Shown: positions 34,804 through 43,493 of the stretch, one piece after another | How the letters are laid out: each line of letters opens with the position of its first letter | Position numbering within the stretch: position 1 is the first letter of the stretch | DNA from: Mesorhizobium loti CJ3sym | GTDB taxonomy: Bacteria; Pseudomonadota; Alphaproteobacteria; Rhizobiales; Rhizobiaceae | Assembly (NCBI RefSeq): GCF_000472785.1 | Contig: NZ_AXAL01000029.1 | Coordinates: forward strand, 29,783-93,782 | Reading direction: 5' to 3' | DNA: 64,000 nt | Position numbers and translations under genes: made by a program | Notes under the pieces: generated by a model | Told to the model about the DNA's origin: nothing | Seen by the model: only the letters and a program-made list of their open reading frames with translations | Databases searched by the model: none

Positions 34804-35673
34804 ATGAGCAGATCGGCGGGACAATATCTGGATACCGCGGGCGTGCAGAACGCGTTGAACCGGGTTCTTCGCCCGTTGGTGCGGTTGGCCATCAAGTGCG
34901 GGGTGACGTTTCCAGCCTTCGTCGATCTGCTGCGCCAGCTCTACGTCAATGTGGCCGAGCATGAATTCGCGTTGCCCGACAAGCAGCAGACCGACTCCAG
35001 GGTCAGTCTGCTGACGGGCGTGCACAGGAAGGAAGTCAGCCGGCTGAGAGGGGCGGGCGCACCGGTGCGGGTGGTGCCCGATTCCGTTTCCAGGACGAGC
35101 GCCATCGTCGCGCGCTGGCTTGCCGATCCGCTGTTCGTCGACGCCAAGGGCACGCCCCTGCCGCTGGCGCGCACGAGCGAGGCGGGAGAGCCATCCTTTG
35201 CCGGCCTTGTGGAATCGGTGACCCGCGATCTCAGGCCGCGTGCCGTTCTGGACGACTGGCTCGACCGAAAGCTGGTTGAAATCGACAGCAAGGACCGGAT
35301 CGTTCTGATGGAAGGGGCCATGGTGCCGCGCGGCGACGGCGAGGTCCGGCTTTATTATTTTGCCCGAAATCTCGGCGACCATGCGGCCGCCTCGGTCGAG
35401 AACGTTCTGGCCGACGCTCCGCCCTTCCTGGAGCGTGCCGTCCACTATGACGGCATCTCCGAGGACCTGGCCAGATCGCTCGAGGCCTACAGCCGGGAGA
35501 TCGCGGTCGAAACGCTGCTGCGCCTCAACAAATACGCCAACCAGGCCATTCAAAGCGATCCGGGCGGGACCAGCCGGTGGAACTGGGGTGTCTATATCCT
35601 CACCGCCGACGGCACGTCGCTGGTTGCCGAGGAGCAGCCCGAGAATAAGGATGCCGGCGGAGAGACGGCATGA
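34804..35673 (+). CDS. DUF6502 family protein
   Basis: The 289-residue protein matches DUF6502, a family of unknown function often found with DUF5666 genes, as here. The N-terminal half has a helix-turn-helix-like segment (VRLAIKCGVTFPAFVDLLRQLYVNVA, then SLLTGVHRKEVSRLRG). The C-terminal half reads RLYYFARNLGDHAAASVENVL. The possible HTH suggests a regulator. The stop overlaps the DUF5666 start as ATGA-type coupling. Confidence 0.85.
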   Translation: MSRSAGQYLDTAGVQNALNRVLRPLVRLAIKCGVTFPAFVDLLRQLYVNVAEHEFALPDKQQTDSRVSLLTGVHRKEVSRLRGAGAPVRVVPDSVSRTSAIVARWLADPLFVDAKGTPLPLARTSEAGEPSFAGLVESVTRDLRPRAVLDDWLDRKLVEIDSKDRIVLMEGAMVPRGDGEVRLYYFARNLGDHAAASVENVLADAPPFLERAVHYDGISEDLARSLEAYSREIAVETLLRLNKYANQAIQSDPGGTSRWNWGVYILTADGTSLVAEEQPENKDAGGETA

Positions 35674-36731
35674 GCGGAAGGCCGACGAGACGGGGTTTCC
35701 TGACGCTCGCAGCCGCCATGCCGGCGATGTTTTTCAGCATCGTGGCAAGGGCGGGCGAAGCGTCGAAAGACCAGGGCATTGGCGGTACCGGCTGGACGGC
35801 GGGCACCGACAGCGACCAGGGCATTGGCGGCACCGGCATCGTGGGAACGATACAGCGTTTCGGCAGCATTTTCGTCAACGGCGTGCGGGTTCAGTACCAG
35901 GCTGACGTGCCGGTCTGGATCGACGGCGTGCGCGTTGCCGCCAACAGGCTGAAGATCGGGCATGTCGTGCGCGTCGCGGTGGTCCAGGAGGCCGATCGCG
36001 TGGTGACCTCCTCGATCCATGTCACCAGCGAGGTGGTGGGGCCGGTCGAGCGCAAGACCGCCGGTTCGATACGGGTGCTGGGACAGCAGGTCGACATCAG
36101 CCAGCTTGCGGAGGCAGTGAAGGTTAACACGGGCGATATCGTGGCCGTGCATGGCATTCGCCGGCCCGACGGGACAATCGTCGCCAGCCTGATGGAGGTG
36201 AGGGTGCATGAGCAGCCCTATCTGGTTCGCGGCCTGGCGGTGGTGAGATCGGGGGCGTTGCTGGTCGGACGGCTCAAGATCGGGACCGGACCGTCGCCGC
36301 TGGCAAATCGCCGCGTTCAGTTGACCCTCGCCAAGGCCGTCGGCGGATACAAGGTTGTGCATCTGGAAGCGGAAGCGCCGGTTCCGCAGGCCCATGTCGC
36401 TGATGTTCTCTACGAGACGTTTGTGCAGCGCCGTGGACGCAGGCTGGAGTCAGGCCTGGGCATCGCCATGGACAACCTGGACAGCGATGTGAAATCGACC
36501 GGTGCCGTCCGGGCTTTTATCGAGGTCGGGTTTGATCGCGCGGGCAACATCGTATCGGCGTCGCGCGGGCAGGGCGCCGGCGAGCCGTCACCAAACCAGC
36601 GTGGTATGCCGCCGGGTTCGACTCCCGGGGGGCCGGGTGGACCGGGTGGACCTGGAGGACCTGGAGGACCTGGAGGACCAGGGGGGCCGGCAGGACCGGG
36701 CGGTGGCCCTGGCGGGCCGGGTGGGCCTTAA
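35670..36731 (+). CDS. DUF5666 protein with Tat-like signal and collagen-like GGP tail
   Basis: The 353-residue protein starts with a twin-arginine signal (RRGFLTLAAAMPAMFFS, then a cleavage-like ARAGEA). It has two GIGGTG repeats, then DUF5666-type beta-rich repeats (GTIQRFGSIFVNGVRV, GSIRVLGQQVDIS). The tail is a run of G-G-P triplets broken by PAGPGGGPG, which could form a flexible or collagen-like stalk. Export and surface or periplasmic placement are inferred. It pairs with the DUF6502 gene. Confidence 0.87.
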   Translation: MSGRPTRRGFLTLAAAMPAMFFSIVARAGEASKDQGIGGTGWTAGTDSDQGIGGTGIVGTIQRFGSIFVNGVRVQYQADVPVWIDGVRVAANRLKIGHVVRVAVVQEADRVVTSSIHVTSEVVGPVERKTAGSIRVLGQQVDISQLAEAVKVNTGDIVAVHGIRRPDGTIVASLMEVRVHEQPYLVRGLAVVRSGALLVGRLKIGTGPSPLANRRVQLTLAKAVGGYKVVHLEAEAPVPQAHVADVLYETFVQRRGRRLESGLGIAMDNLDSDVKSTGAVRAFIEVGFDRAGNIVSASRGQGAGEPSPNQRGMPPGSTPGGPGGPGGPGGPGGPGGPGGPAGPGGGPGGPGGP

Positions 36732-36766
36732 AGCCGTTCATTATTTCCCCGAAGCCGCCCATAACG

Positions 36767-36952
36767 TCGTCATCCCTGGGCGAAGCAGGAGCGCAGCTCC
36801 GTCGCGGAGACCCTGGGATCCATTCCGTGACCTTAACCGTGGAGTGCAGCGGTGCAGAATTCTGCACCGTAGCAGCGCTTGCGAGTCCCGGCATGGATCC
36901 TGGGGTCTGCGCCGCGTCGCTTTGCTCCTTGCTCCGTCCCAGGATGACGAAG
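36767..36952. repeat. 186-bp imperfect palindromic intergenic repeat, copy 2
   Basis: The ends are TCGTCATCCCTGGGCG and CCCAGGATGACGA, inverted, and the centre is GTGCAGAATTCTGCAC, a perfect palindrome. It has the same length and central motif as the copy at 5237-5422. It follows the DUF5666 gene. Confidence 0.78.
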
Positions 36953-37175
36953 CGATGGAGGTAGCAACGTTATGGCGGAAGCGATAATCCGGCCGGTCCG
37001 TCCTTTGCGATGGACGGAACCGGCCGGTGCAGCCGTACCGGGGCTCGTTGTAGGGGGTGAGCTTTTTTCGCGTACGGCTGCTTTCCGCGGACCATGCGGG
37101 GGGCGGACGGTCCGCTGAAATCCAATGAAATGTCTTGGTCTCTTGTCCTCGGATGTCGCTGACGGGACTCAATAT

Positions 37176-37192
37176 GTGGGAAAATAGCCCAC
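37176..37192. promoter_or_regulatory. 17-bp palindrome, site B (glycosyltransferase promoter)
   Basis: GTGGGAAAATAGCCCAC has perfect GTGGG/CCCAC arms. It lies about 200 nt before the glycosyltransferase start and pairs with site C 39 bp downstream (four helical turns). Confidence 0.55.
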
Positions 37193-37214
37193 AAGTCAAT
37201 CACGTACTCTTGAC

Positions 37215-37231
37215 GTGGGTAAATTTCCCAC
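37215..37231. promoter_or_regulatory. 17-bp palindrome, site C (glycosyltransferase promoter)
   Basis: GTGGGTAAATTTCCCAC has perfect GTGGG/CCCAC arms and AAATTT core. With site B it forms a tandem operator pair. Confidence 0.6.
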
Positions 37232-37391
37232 ATACATGAAATCAGCATCCCGGGAAAGCGTACACGAAGCTCCGGGGCCTCAATCGGAACAAGGGCAGCG
37301 AAATCTGAAATGAATGCGGCTTTGGCCGCCACGGATTTCTTTTGCCTCCGGACTGATTTGATTTCGGTGCAGCAACGTCGAAGGTAAACCA

Positions 37392-38918
37392 TTGAAGACA
37401 TTGTATATTGATGCTTCCTTGCCATTTCGCTGGGGGCCGCATCCGCCTGTCGGCATCCCGCGCGTCGAAACAGCGCTCATTCGCCAGGCGCTGCGATGGA
37501 AGGCCTCGCCGGTCGGCTTCTTCATCGTCGACAAAAGGGGGCAAGGTCAAAGGCTCGATGAAGCGGAACTTCGCTACCTCCGGCGGCTCGTCGACGGTGA
37601 TCTGCCGCAACCGATTGGAGATGAGGGAAGCTCGTACCTGGCGCGGCTGTGGAAAGTGCTGTCGATCATGCGGGAGGCACCCTTTGCCTGCGGACGCGAG
37701 TTCGATCGCGTGGCGGCGGGCTTCCTCTCGGGCTGCGAGAAGCGACGCGGGGTCAAGTTTCAGCTGTCCAAGACGGCCATCCGGCTCTTCAAGATCGCGA
37801 AGTCGGCGCTCCGCCCAAGCCGGCTCGACACCGGAGATCCGCTGAAGGACGAAAACGCGTTGTGCTTTTTGTCCAGCGCAAGCGTGCACGAACTCGCCGC
37901 CAGGAAGCTCAGGGCAAAAGCCAGATGCGGCATCTTCACCTTGATGCACGACCTCATTCCGATGGACTTCCCGCAATTCGTCGGTCCGCATCACGCGCGC
38001 GGTTTCGTCCGCAACACGGCATGGCAGCTGGAAAATGCCCACTTGCTCGTCTGCGTGTCGAAATACACCGCCGACAGGGTGAAATGCCATGCAAAGGCCT
38101 CCGGGCTTCGCCTGATACCGCACGTGGCCGTGGCATCGCCCGGCGCCTTCCTGCGGGAAGGCGTCGCGGATCGCGGCATGTCCACCGAGCGGCACAAACG
38201 CGACCGCAAATTCGTCCTCTATTGCTCGACGATCGAGATCCGGAAAAACCACATCCTGCTGCTCAAGGTCTGGCACCGGCTTTTGCCTCTCCTAAGAGAC
38301 CAACTGCCGACGCTTGTGCTGTGCGGCCGATGGGGCTGGATGTATGAGGAGCTTACCGCCTTCATGGCTGAGCATCCGGAGCTTGCCGGGCATGTCCAGT
38401 TCCGCTCCAACCTCAGCGACCAGGAGCTCGCGGAGCTCTACCGGGACGCTGAATTCAGCGTCTACCCGTCCGCGGTCGAAGGCTGGGGCCTGGGCGCTGC
38501 CGAGTGTCTCGATTTCGGCCTGCCGGTCCTGATTTCGGACGCGCCGTCGCTGACGGAGGCGACGCAAGGCCTGATGCCGACGCTTCCCGCGCACGACGTC
38601 GAAGCCTGGTGCGCCGCGGTCACCAAAGCCTGCACCGATCCGGTCTGGCTCGCCGAATTGCGCCACACCATCGCAACGCGATACCGCCCGATCCGCGAGC
38701 GGGCGTTTTTCGCGACCATCGTAGACCATGTCGCGGCAATCGACCCTGTCGCTGAGGTTGCCCCTGTCGCGGAAGCCAACCCGGCCGCCGGAGCCGACCC
38801 TGTCGCAGGGATCACTTCAGACGATCTCGTGCCCAGGATTTACGGGCCGCATCCGGTGGTGGCCGGGCAGGTCAGGCAGCCCGGCGTATTGGCAGCCGAC
38901 GTTTTTCGGAGGGCATGA
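37392..38918 (+). CDS. Glycosyltransferase family 4-type protein
   Basis: The 508-residue protein has a GT-B fold. The C-terminal domain shows YCSTIEIRKNHILLLKVW, LVLCGRWGW, and the nucleotide-sugar region FSVYPSAVEGWGLGAAECLDFGLPVLISD with the E-x7-E element. The N-terminus holds PVGIPRVETALIRQAL. A repetitive P-VA-E-A tail (VAEVAPVAEANPAAGADPVAG) at about 460-480 is odd for the family. The TTG start is preceded by GAAGGT. The stop overlaps the sulfotransferase-like start as ATGA, suggesting that the two act on one glycan. Confidence 0.88.
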   Translation: MKTLYIDASLPFRWGPHPPVGIPRVETALIRQALRWKASPVGFFIVDKRGQGQRLDEAELRYLRRLVDGDLPQPIGDEGSSYLARLWKVLSIMREAPFACGREFDRVAAGFLSGCEKRRGVKFQLSKTAIRLFKIAKSALRPSRLDTGDPLKDENALCFLSSASVHELAARKLRAKARCGIFTLMHDLIPMDFPQFVGPHHARGFVRNTAWQLENAHLLVCVSKYTADRVKCHAKASGLRLIPHVAVASPGAFLREGVADRGMSTERHKRDRKFVLYCSTIEIRKNHILLLKVWHRLLPLLRDQLPTLVLCGRWGWMYEELTAFMAEHPELAGHVQFRSNLSDQELAELYRDAEFSVYPSAVEGWGLGAAECLDFGLPVLISDAPSLTEATQGLMPTLPAHDVEAWCAAVTKACTDPVWLAELRHTIATRYRPIRERAFFATIVDHVAAIDPVAEVAPVAEANPAAGADPVAGITSDDLVPRIYGPHPVVAGQVRQPGVLAADVFRRA

Positions 38919-39739
38919 TGGGAAGCATTGTGGATATGTCGACGCTCAGTGGCGCGCGCGTGCAGCCTGGCATGGATGCCGTGCGGGTGATGGGAACGCC
39001 GCGCTCCGGCACCAATCTGGCGAAGTATCTTCTCGAACGCTATCTCGGGGTACCGGTCGTCTTCGACCACGGCTTCTGGAAACACGGCATCTTTCCGGCG
39101 CTGATGAACGGGCGCGACATCGACCATGGAGGTATGCCCATCGTCGTCCTGAGCAAGGATCCCGTCAGCCAGATCCTGTCGTGGTTCCGTCTGGCGAGGA
39201 ACGACACGATTTTCAAGCCGAACGGCAATCTCGGCTCGTTTCTCAAGCAGCCATTCGACGTCAGGCAGGATTTCACCGCGCCCAAGCGCATGGAATACAG
39301 GTTCCATTCGCCAGCCGACTACTGGAACCAGTTCTATTTCGCCATGGATGCGCTTCACCGCTCCGGCGCTCCGGTGCATTTCGTGCGCTATGAGGCGCTT
39401 GTTTCAGAACCGGCCCTGTCGCTGCACATGCTCTCGCATTTCCTCGGCCGTGTCAGGCCTTTCGATGTCCGCTGCCAGGTCGAAGTTCCCAGGCAAACGC
39501 TCGACGCGAGCAATGACATCGACCAGGCCGCTGGCCTCAGCGATGAAAAGATCTTCGATCCCGCGCGCGCCGAACTGGCATCGGCGCTGGCCAGGATCGG
39601 ATGGCGCAACGCCAACACCATCCTGCGCGCCGTCGACGACGATGTGCTCGATGCCACGGGCCGGGCCGGGTTTCGCCAGACGTGCCGCGAAGCGGTTGGC
39701 GCCAAGGCCCTGCTGCGGTCGCTGGTCGGGTTCTGGTGA
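38915..39739 (+). CDS. Sulfotransferase-like protein, paralog B
   Basis: The 274-residue protein is a paralog of the gene at 30342, with the motif VRVMGTPRSGTNLAKYLLE and the block SKDPVSQILSWFRLARND. The C-termini also match (ALARIGWRNA, DDDVLDATGR.GFR.TCR.A.G). CGGAGGGC precedes the ATG, and the ATGA overlap couples it to the glycosyltransferase. Sulfation of a polysaccharide or glycolipid is inferred from the 5'-PSB-like motif and context only. Confidence 0.82.
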   Translation: MMGSIVDMSTLSGARVQPGMDAVRVMGTPRSGTNLAKYLLERYLGVPVVFDHGFWKHGIFPALMNGRDIDHGGMPIVVLSKDPVSQILSWFRLARNDTIFKPNGNLGSFLKQPFDVRQDFTAPKRMEYRFHSPADYWNQFYFAMDALHRSGAPVHFVRYEALVSEPALSLHMLSHFLGRVRPFDVRCQVEVPRQTLDASNDIDQAAGLSDEKIFDPARAELASALARIGWRNANTILRAVDDDVLDATGRAGFRQTCREAVGAKALLRSLVGFW

Positions 39740-39758
39740 GGGCACCGGCGAAGGCCGG

Positions 39759-40394
39759 TCAGCCTGCCGCCGCGATGCCGGCGTGGTGGCTGCCCAAGTG
39801 CCAGAAGGGCAGAGGGAACCGTCCGCGCTGCACCTCGACAACCCGGAAACCGGCCGCACGGATCAGGTGCAGCGGATCGCGATTGAGCTGGCAGCCGCCG
39901 GCGAGCGATCCCCAGAGCCGGTTCAGGCGGTCCTGCCACAAGCGGCAGTGCGGCCGTTGGGCCTGGCCATGCTCGATGAAGATCAGCTGGCCCGTAGGTT
40001 TGAGGATGCGCCGGATTTCGCTCAGCGCGGCTTGAGGGTCCGGAATGGTGCAGAAGGCATAGGTGACGACCACCGTGTCGGCGCAGCCATCGGCCAGCGG
40101 CAGGCTTTCGCCGCCGGCCCGGATGCATTCGACCGGGAAGGGCAAGGTGCTGCTCTTCGGCGCGGCGAGGCCAAGCATGGTGCCGTCGGGATCGACGCCG
40201 ATCAATTGCTTGACCCTCGCGGCATCGTAGTAGGGAAGGTTGAGGCCCGAGCCGAAGCCGACCTCGACGACGACACCTTCCGCCAGCGGGATGATGCGTC
40301 TGCGCATCCGGGCGAAGGCGCCGGCCGAACAGCCGGCGTGGACGAGGTAGGGGGCGACGCAGCGCGCGTACCAGGAGAGACAGGTCTGGCACAT
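39759..40394 (-). CDS. Class I SAM-dependent methyltransferase
   Basis: The 211-residue protein has motif I VVVEVGFGSGLNLPYYD, the acidic LIGVDPDGTML and a motif IV-like VVVTYAFCTIPDPQAALSEIRRIL. It resembles UbiE-type methyltransferases of small size and has three Cys near the N-terminus (CQTC and VAPYLVHAGC). It lies tail to tail with the sulfotransferase-like gene. Its substrate is unknown. Confidence 0.88.
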   Translation of the reverse strand: MCQTCLSWYARCVAPYLVHAGCSAGAFARMRRRIIPLAEGVVVEVGFGSGLNLPYYDAARVKQLIGVDPDGTMLGLAAPKSSTLPFPVECIRAGGESLPLADGCADTVVVTYAFCTIPDPQAALSEIRRILKPTGQLIFIEHGQAQRPHCRLWQDRLNRLWGSLAGGCQLNRDPLHLIRAAGFRVVEVQRGRFPLPFWHLGSHHAGIAAAG

Positions 40395-40593
40395 GGCTCA
40401 GCCTCCATGCCCGGCGGCAGGGGCCTCGCCGGCAAGCGGTTCTGCTGTGCGATGGCTTGATGTATTGACCGGTGACATTTCTCGCTCCAAGGGAGTTGAT
40501 CGGGCCGGATCGGCTCGACTTCGCGGGGATGGATAGAAGGCCGGCGTCCCCTCAACGTCCTCTCGAAACCCTTGCGCGGCCGCGTGCGGATCG

Positions 40594-42126
40594 ATGGAGC
40601 TGATACAACTCAGACTTCTGGGTTTTCCCGAGTTCCGGCTGGACGGTCGGCCGGTCGAGCTTGCCCTGCGCAAAGCGGCAGCACTCGTCATCTATCTCGC
40701 CGAAGCCGGCGGATCGGTGGCGCGCGACGTCGCTGCCACGCTGCTGTGGCCCGAAGCCGACGCCGAAGCCGCTCGTGCCCGCCTGCGGCGCACGCTCTAC
40801 AAGATCCGCGTCGCGTTCGGCGAGGAGGTCATATCAGCCAGCACGGCATCGCTCAGCCTGCGCCCGGCGCTCTCCGTCGAGGTCGACGCAGGCGCCTTCG
40901 AACATGCCTGCGATGCGGGTCTTCTCAACGAGGCCGCCGGCCTCTACACCGGCGACTATCTCGCCGGCTTCTCGCTGCCGGATTGTCCCGAATTCGAGGA
41001 ATGGGTGTTCTTCCGCCGCGAGGCCTTGCGCAGCCGCCTGGTGCAGGCGCTGGAGCGGCTGGTCGAAGCCAGGATCGCCGGGGGCGATGCGCGCGGCGCT
41101 GTAGTCCACGCCACGCGCCTGGCCGCACTCGACCCCTTGAGCGAAAGCGCGCACCGCCACCTGATCCGCGCCCATCTGGCGGCGGGTGACCGGGCGGCGG
41201 CCGAGCGCCAGGGCGAAACCTCTGCGCGGCTGCTGCGCGACGAACTCGGCGTGGCGCCGGACCCTGCCACGCTGGCTCTGCTGCGCGCGAGCGATGCCGA
41301 GGTGCCGAGAACCCGCTATGTCGCGGTGGACGGCATCCATATCGCCTACCAGACCATAGGCAGCGGCCCGGCCGATATCGTGCTGGTTCCCGGCTTCATC
41401 TCGCATGTCGAGCGCATCTGGGAAGACAGGAGCTGCCGCGCCTGGCTCAATGCTGTGTCGCGGCTCGGCCGGCTGATCCTGTTCGATCGGCGCGGCATGG
41501 GCCTGTCCGACCGCGTTGGCGCCCGCCCGACCGTCGAGGCCACCGCGCGCGACATTCTGGCGGTGATGGACGCCGCCGGCAGCCGCCGCGCGGTGCTGGT
41601 CGGCGCCTCGGAGGGCGGGCCTGGCTGCATCCGCTTTGCCGTCGACCACCCCGACCGCCTGACCGGCCTTGTCCTGTGGGGCTCGCTGGCCAAGGGCAGC
41701 CACGCGCCCGACTACCCCTTCGCGCTCACATCGGCGCAATACGACCTCTGGCAACAGCGCCTGCTCGCCGGTTGGGGCGGCCCGGCGGAAATCGAAACTT
41801 TTGCACCCAGCGTCGCCGCCGACCGCCAGGCACGCGCCTGGTGGGCCGGCCTGCTGAGAGCCGCCTCCAGCCCCGGTGCGGTGGCAGGCCTGCTGCAGGC
41901 ACTGCGCGACACCGATGTCCGCCCGCTGCTGTCAAAAGTCTCGGCCAGGACGATTGTGTTGCACAGCACCGGCGATCGCGCCGTGCGCGTCGAGGCCGGG
42001 CAGTATCTGGCCGCGAGGATAGCAGGGGCGCGGTTTGTCGAGGTGGAGGGGGAGGATCACTGGTTCTGGGTGGGCGAGCAGGGCGTGTTGCTGGAGACGA
42101 TCGCGGCGATGACGAGCGGACGGTGA
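40594..42126 (+). CDS. BTAD transcription-activator domain fused to an alpha/beta hydrolase
   Basis: The 510-residue protein joins two domains. Residues 1-235 are a winged helix plus bacterial transcriptional activation domain (LRLLGFPEFRLDGRPVELAL, RLRRTLYKIRVAFGEEVI, then helical repeats AGLYTGDYLAGF). From about 245 there is an alpha/beta hydrolase with DIVLVPGFISHVERIWED, FDRRGMGLSDR, the nucleophile elbow VGASEGGPG and the late His in EGEDHWFW. Fusion of the two suggests a regulator with a hydrolase-like sensor or an enzyme-regulator chimera. A fragment of it lies at 43384-43487. Confidence 0.88.
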   Translation: MELIQLRLLGFPEFRLDGRPVELALRKAAALVIYLAEAGGSVARDVAATLLWPEADAEAARARLRRTLYKIRVAFGEEVISASTASLSLRPALSVEVDAGAFEHACDAGLLNEAAGLYTGDYLAGFSLPDCPEFEEWVFFRREALRSRLVQALERLVEARIAGGDARGAVVHATRLAALDPLSESAHRHLIRAHLAAGDRAAAERQGETSARLLRDELGVAPDPATLALLRASDAEVPRTRYVAVDGIHIAYQTIGSGPADIVLVPGFISHVERIWEDRSCRAWLNAVSRLGRLILFDRRGMGLSDRVGARPTVEATARDILAVMDAAGSRRAVLVGASEGGPGCIRFAVDHPDRLTGLVLWGSLAKGSHAPDYPFALTSAQYDLWQQRLLAGWGGPAEIETFAPSVAADRQARAWWAGLLRAASSPGAVAGLLQALRDTDVRPLLSKVSARTIVLHSTGDRAVRVEAGQYLAARIAGARFVEVEGEDHWFWVGEQGVLLETIAAMTSGR

Positions 42127-42198
42127 GGCAGGCCGCTCGCCCGCTTGTCGGCCAGAGCCGGCGTTGGTCATGGCGAGCTTGCGGGGAAGCCGTGCTCG

Positions 42199-43257
42199 TC
42201 AATCACACGTCGTCGCGTTCCTCAGTGCCTCCGCTCGGGAAGCCTGTGGCAATGCCGCGATCCGCCGAACGGAAGCGTAGAACCTTGGAGAATCGCCTGA
42301 GCACAAATCATACAGCCGAAGGAACGCCGGAACCTGTTCGCCATAGACGGACGTCGCGGCGAGCTTTGCGTTGTTGATGGGGCTGTTGAACCAGGCGTCG
42401 TATCCGCGATATCCGGCCCAGCGGCTGTCGCGCATTTGCCGGTAGCGCACCCGCAGCCTGTCGATCGCGGCTGTTTTGGCGGCAGCCATCTGCTGCGCGG
42501 TGCGGGGGCTGCCATAGATCTGCGTCAGCTCGTCCCGGGTTTTCGCGATCAGTCCGAGAAAGTCGGCACTGCGTTTGCGATCGGCTTCGTAACTGCGCAA
42601 TCCGGCGCGATTGCCGGTGGCGCGCAGCCATTTCCTCACCCCGCTTGTTTCGACGGCGACCGCGAAAGCCTCGTTGAACGCGGAGTCGCCGTTCACATAG
42701 ATTTCCTGATGCGCCAGTTCATGGAAGATGAGGCCTGCGAGATACATGGCGTCCTGACGCAGCATGGTGCTGAGCAGCGGGTCGCTGAACCAGCCCAGCG
42801 TGGAATAGGCGGTGACGCCCGAGATGTAGACGTCCAGCCCTTGTCGCTGCAGTTCGGCAGCACTTTCAACCGCGGAGTTCTGGGAGAAGTAACCCCGGTA
42901 CGGAACGCAGCCGAAGACCGGAAAGCACCATGTTATCGGCGTGAGCGAGAACCGCGGCGCGGCAAAAACGGCCAAGGTCACGTTGTCTCTACCGATGTCG
43001 ACATAGCTGCGGTAGCTGCTGTTATCGGGCAGCGCCAGCTCATCCGTGGCAAAGCGACGTATGGCGCTCGCCGACGTCAGCTTCGTGCGCAATGCCACAG
43101 GCGTCGAAGGATCGTGGATGAGCCTTCCGACATTTTTCCGCGCGGCCAAGATCTGTACATGGCCCTCCAGCGCCTGCGCATAGTAGGAAACGCTGGTGCA
43201 CCCGGCCACGCCGGACGCCATGACCACAGCGGCAAGCAATCGAAAAAAGCGCTTCAC
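42199..43257 (-). CDS. Lipoprotein aminopeptidase-like protein (PF10023-type)
   Basis: The 352-residue protein starts with a lipobox signal (LLAAVVMASGVAGC) and carries the zinc-metalloprotease motif HELAHQEIY with a downstream NEAFAVAVE glutamate. It matches the putative aminopeptidase family DUF2265. The GTG start was chosen because it directly precedes the signal peptide; the longer open frame lacks one. It is likely anchored to the outer or inner membrane facing the periplasm. Confidence 0.85.
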   Translation of the reverse strand: MKRFFRLLAAVVMASGVAGCTSVSYYAQALEGHVQILAARKNVGRLIHDPSTPVALRTKLTSASAIRRFATDELALPDNSSYRSYVDIGRDNVTLAVFAAPRFSLTPITWCFPVFGCVPYRGYFSQNSAVESAAELQRQGLDVYISGVTAYSTLGWFSDPLLSTMLRQDAMYLAGLIFHELAHQEIYVNGDSAFNEAFAVAVETSGVRKWLRATGNRAGLRSYEADRKRSADFLGLIAKTRDELTQIYGSPRTAQQMAAAKTAAIDRLRVRYRQMRDSRWAGYRGYDAWFNSPINNAKLAATSVYGEQVPAFLRLYDLCSGDSPRFYASVRRIAALPQASRAEALRNATTCD

Positions 43258-43383
43258 AGCTTGCCCACCGCCTGCTCGTCGTCCACAGCGCGAATGCCCA
43301 TTTGACCTCGTGTCAGGCGCACCGATTTTCGTCAAGACCTGGCGGGGGCAGACTTTCGAATTGGCAGGACTGGCAAGGCGACC

Positions 43384-43487
43384 ATTCGAAACCTTCGCGC
43401 CGGGCCGCCGACCGCCTGGCGTGCGCCTGGTGGGCCGGCCTGCTCAGGGCCGCCTCCAGCCCCCGGCGCGGTGGCAGGCTTGCTGCA
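43384..43487 (+). pseudogene. Fragment of the BTAD/hydrolase gene
   Basis: About 105 bp align with 41791-41897 inside the hydrolase domain, sharing the runs GCGCCTGGTGGGCCGGCCTG and GCCGCCTCCAGCCCC. There are small indels that break the frame. It lies between the lipoprotein gene and the FMO gene. It is a degenerate leftover of a second copy. Confidence 0.72.
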
Positions 43488-43493
43488 GTATGT

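Larger units (their letters stand above)
36732..37391. other. 660-bp intergenic region with repeat and operators
   Basis: No accepted gene lies here. It contains the 186-bp palindromic repeat (36767-36952), an AT-poor stretch and two copies of the 17-bp operator (37176-37192 and 37215-37231) 39 bp apart. A GAAGGT ribosome site precedes the TTG of the glycosyltransferase gene. Confidence 0.6.

Noticed and set aside
36640..36729. Short tandem repeats that might suggest a CRISPR or minisatellite
   Set aside because: They encode the G-G-P tail of the DUF5666 protein in frame and have no spacer structure.
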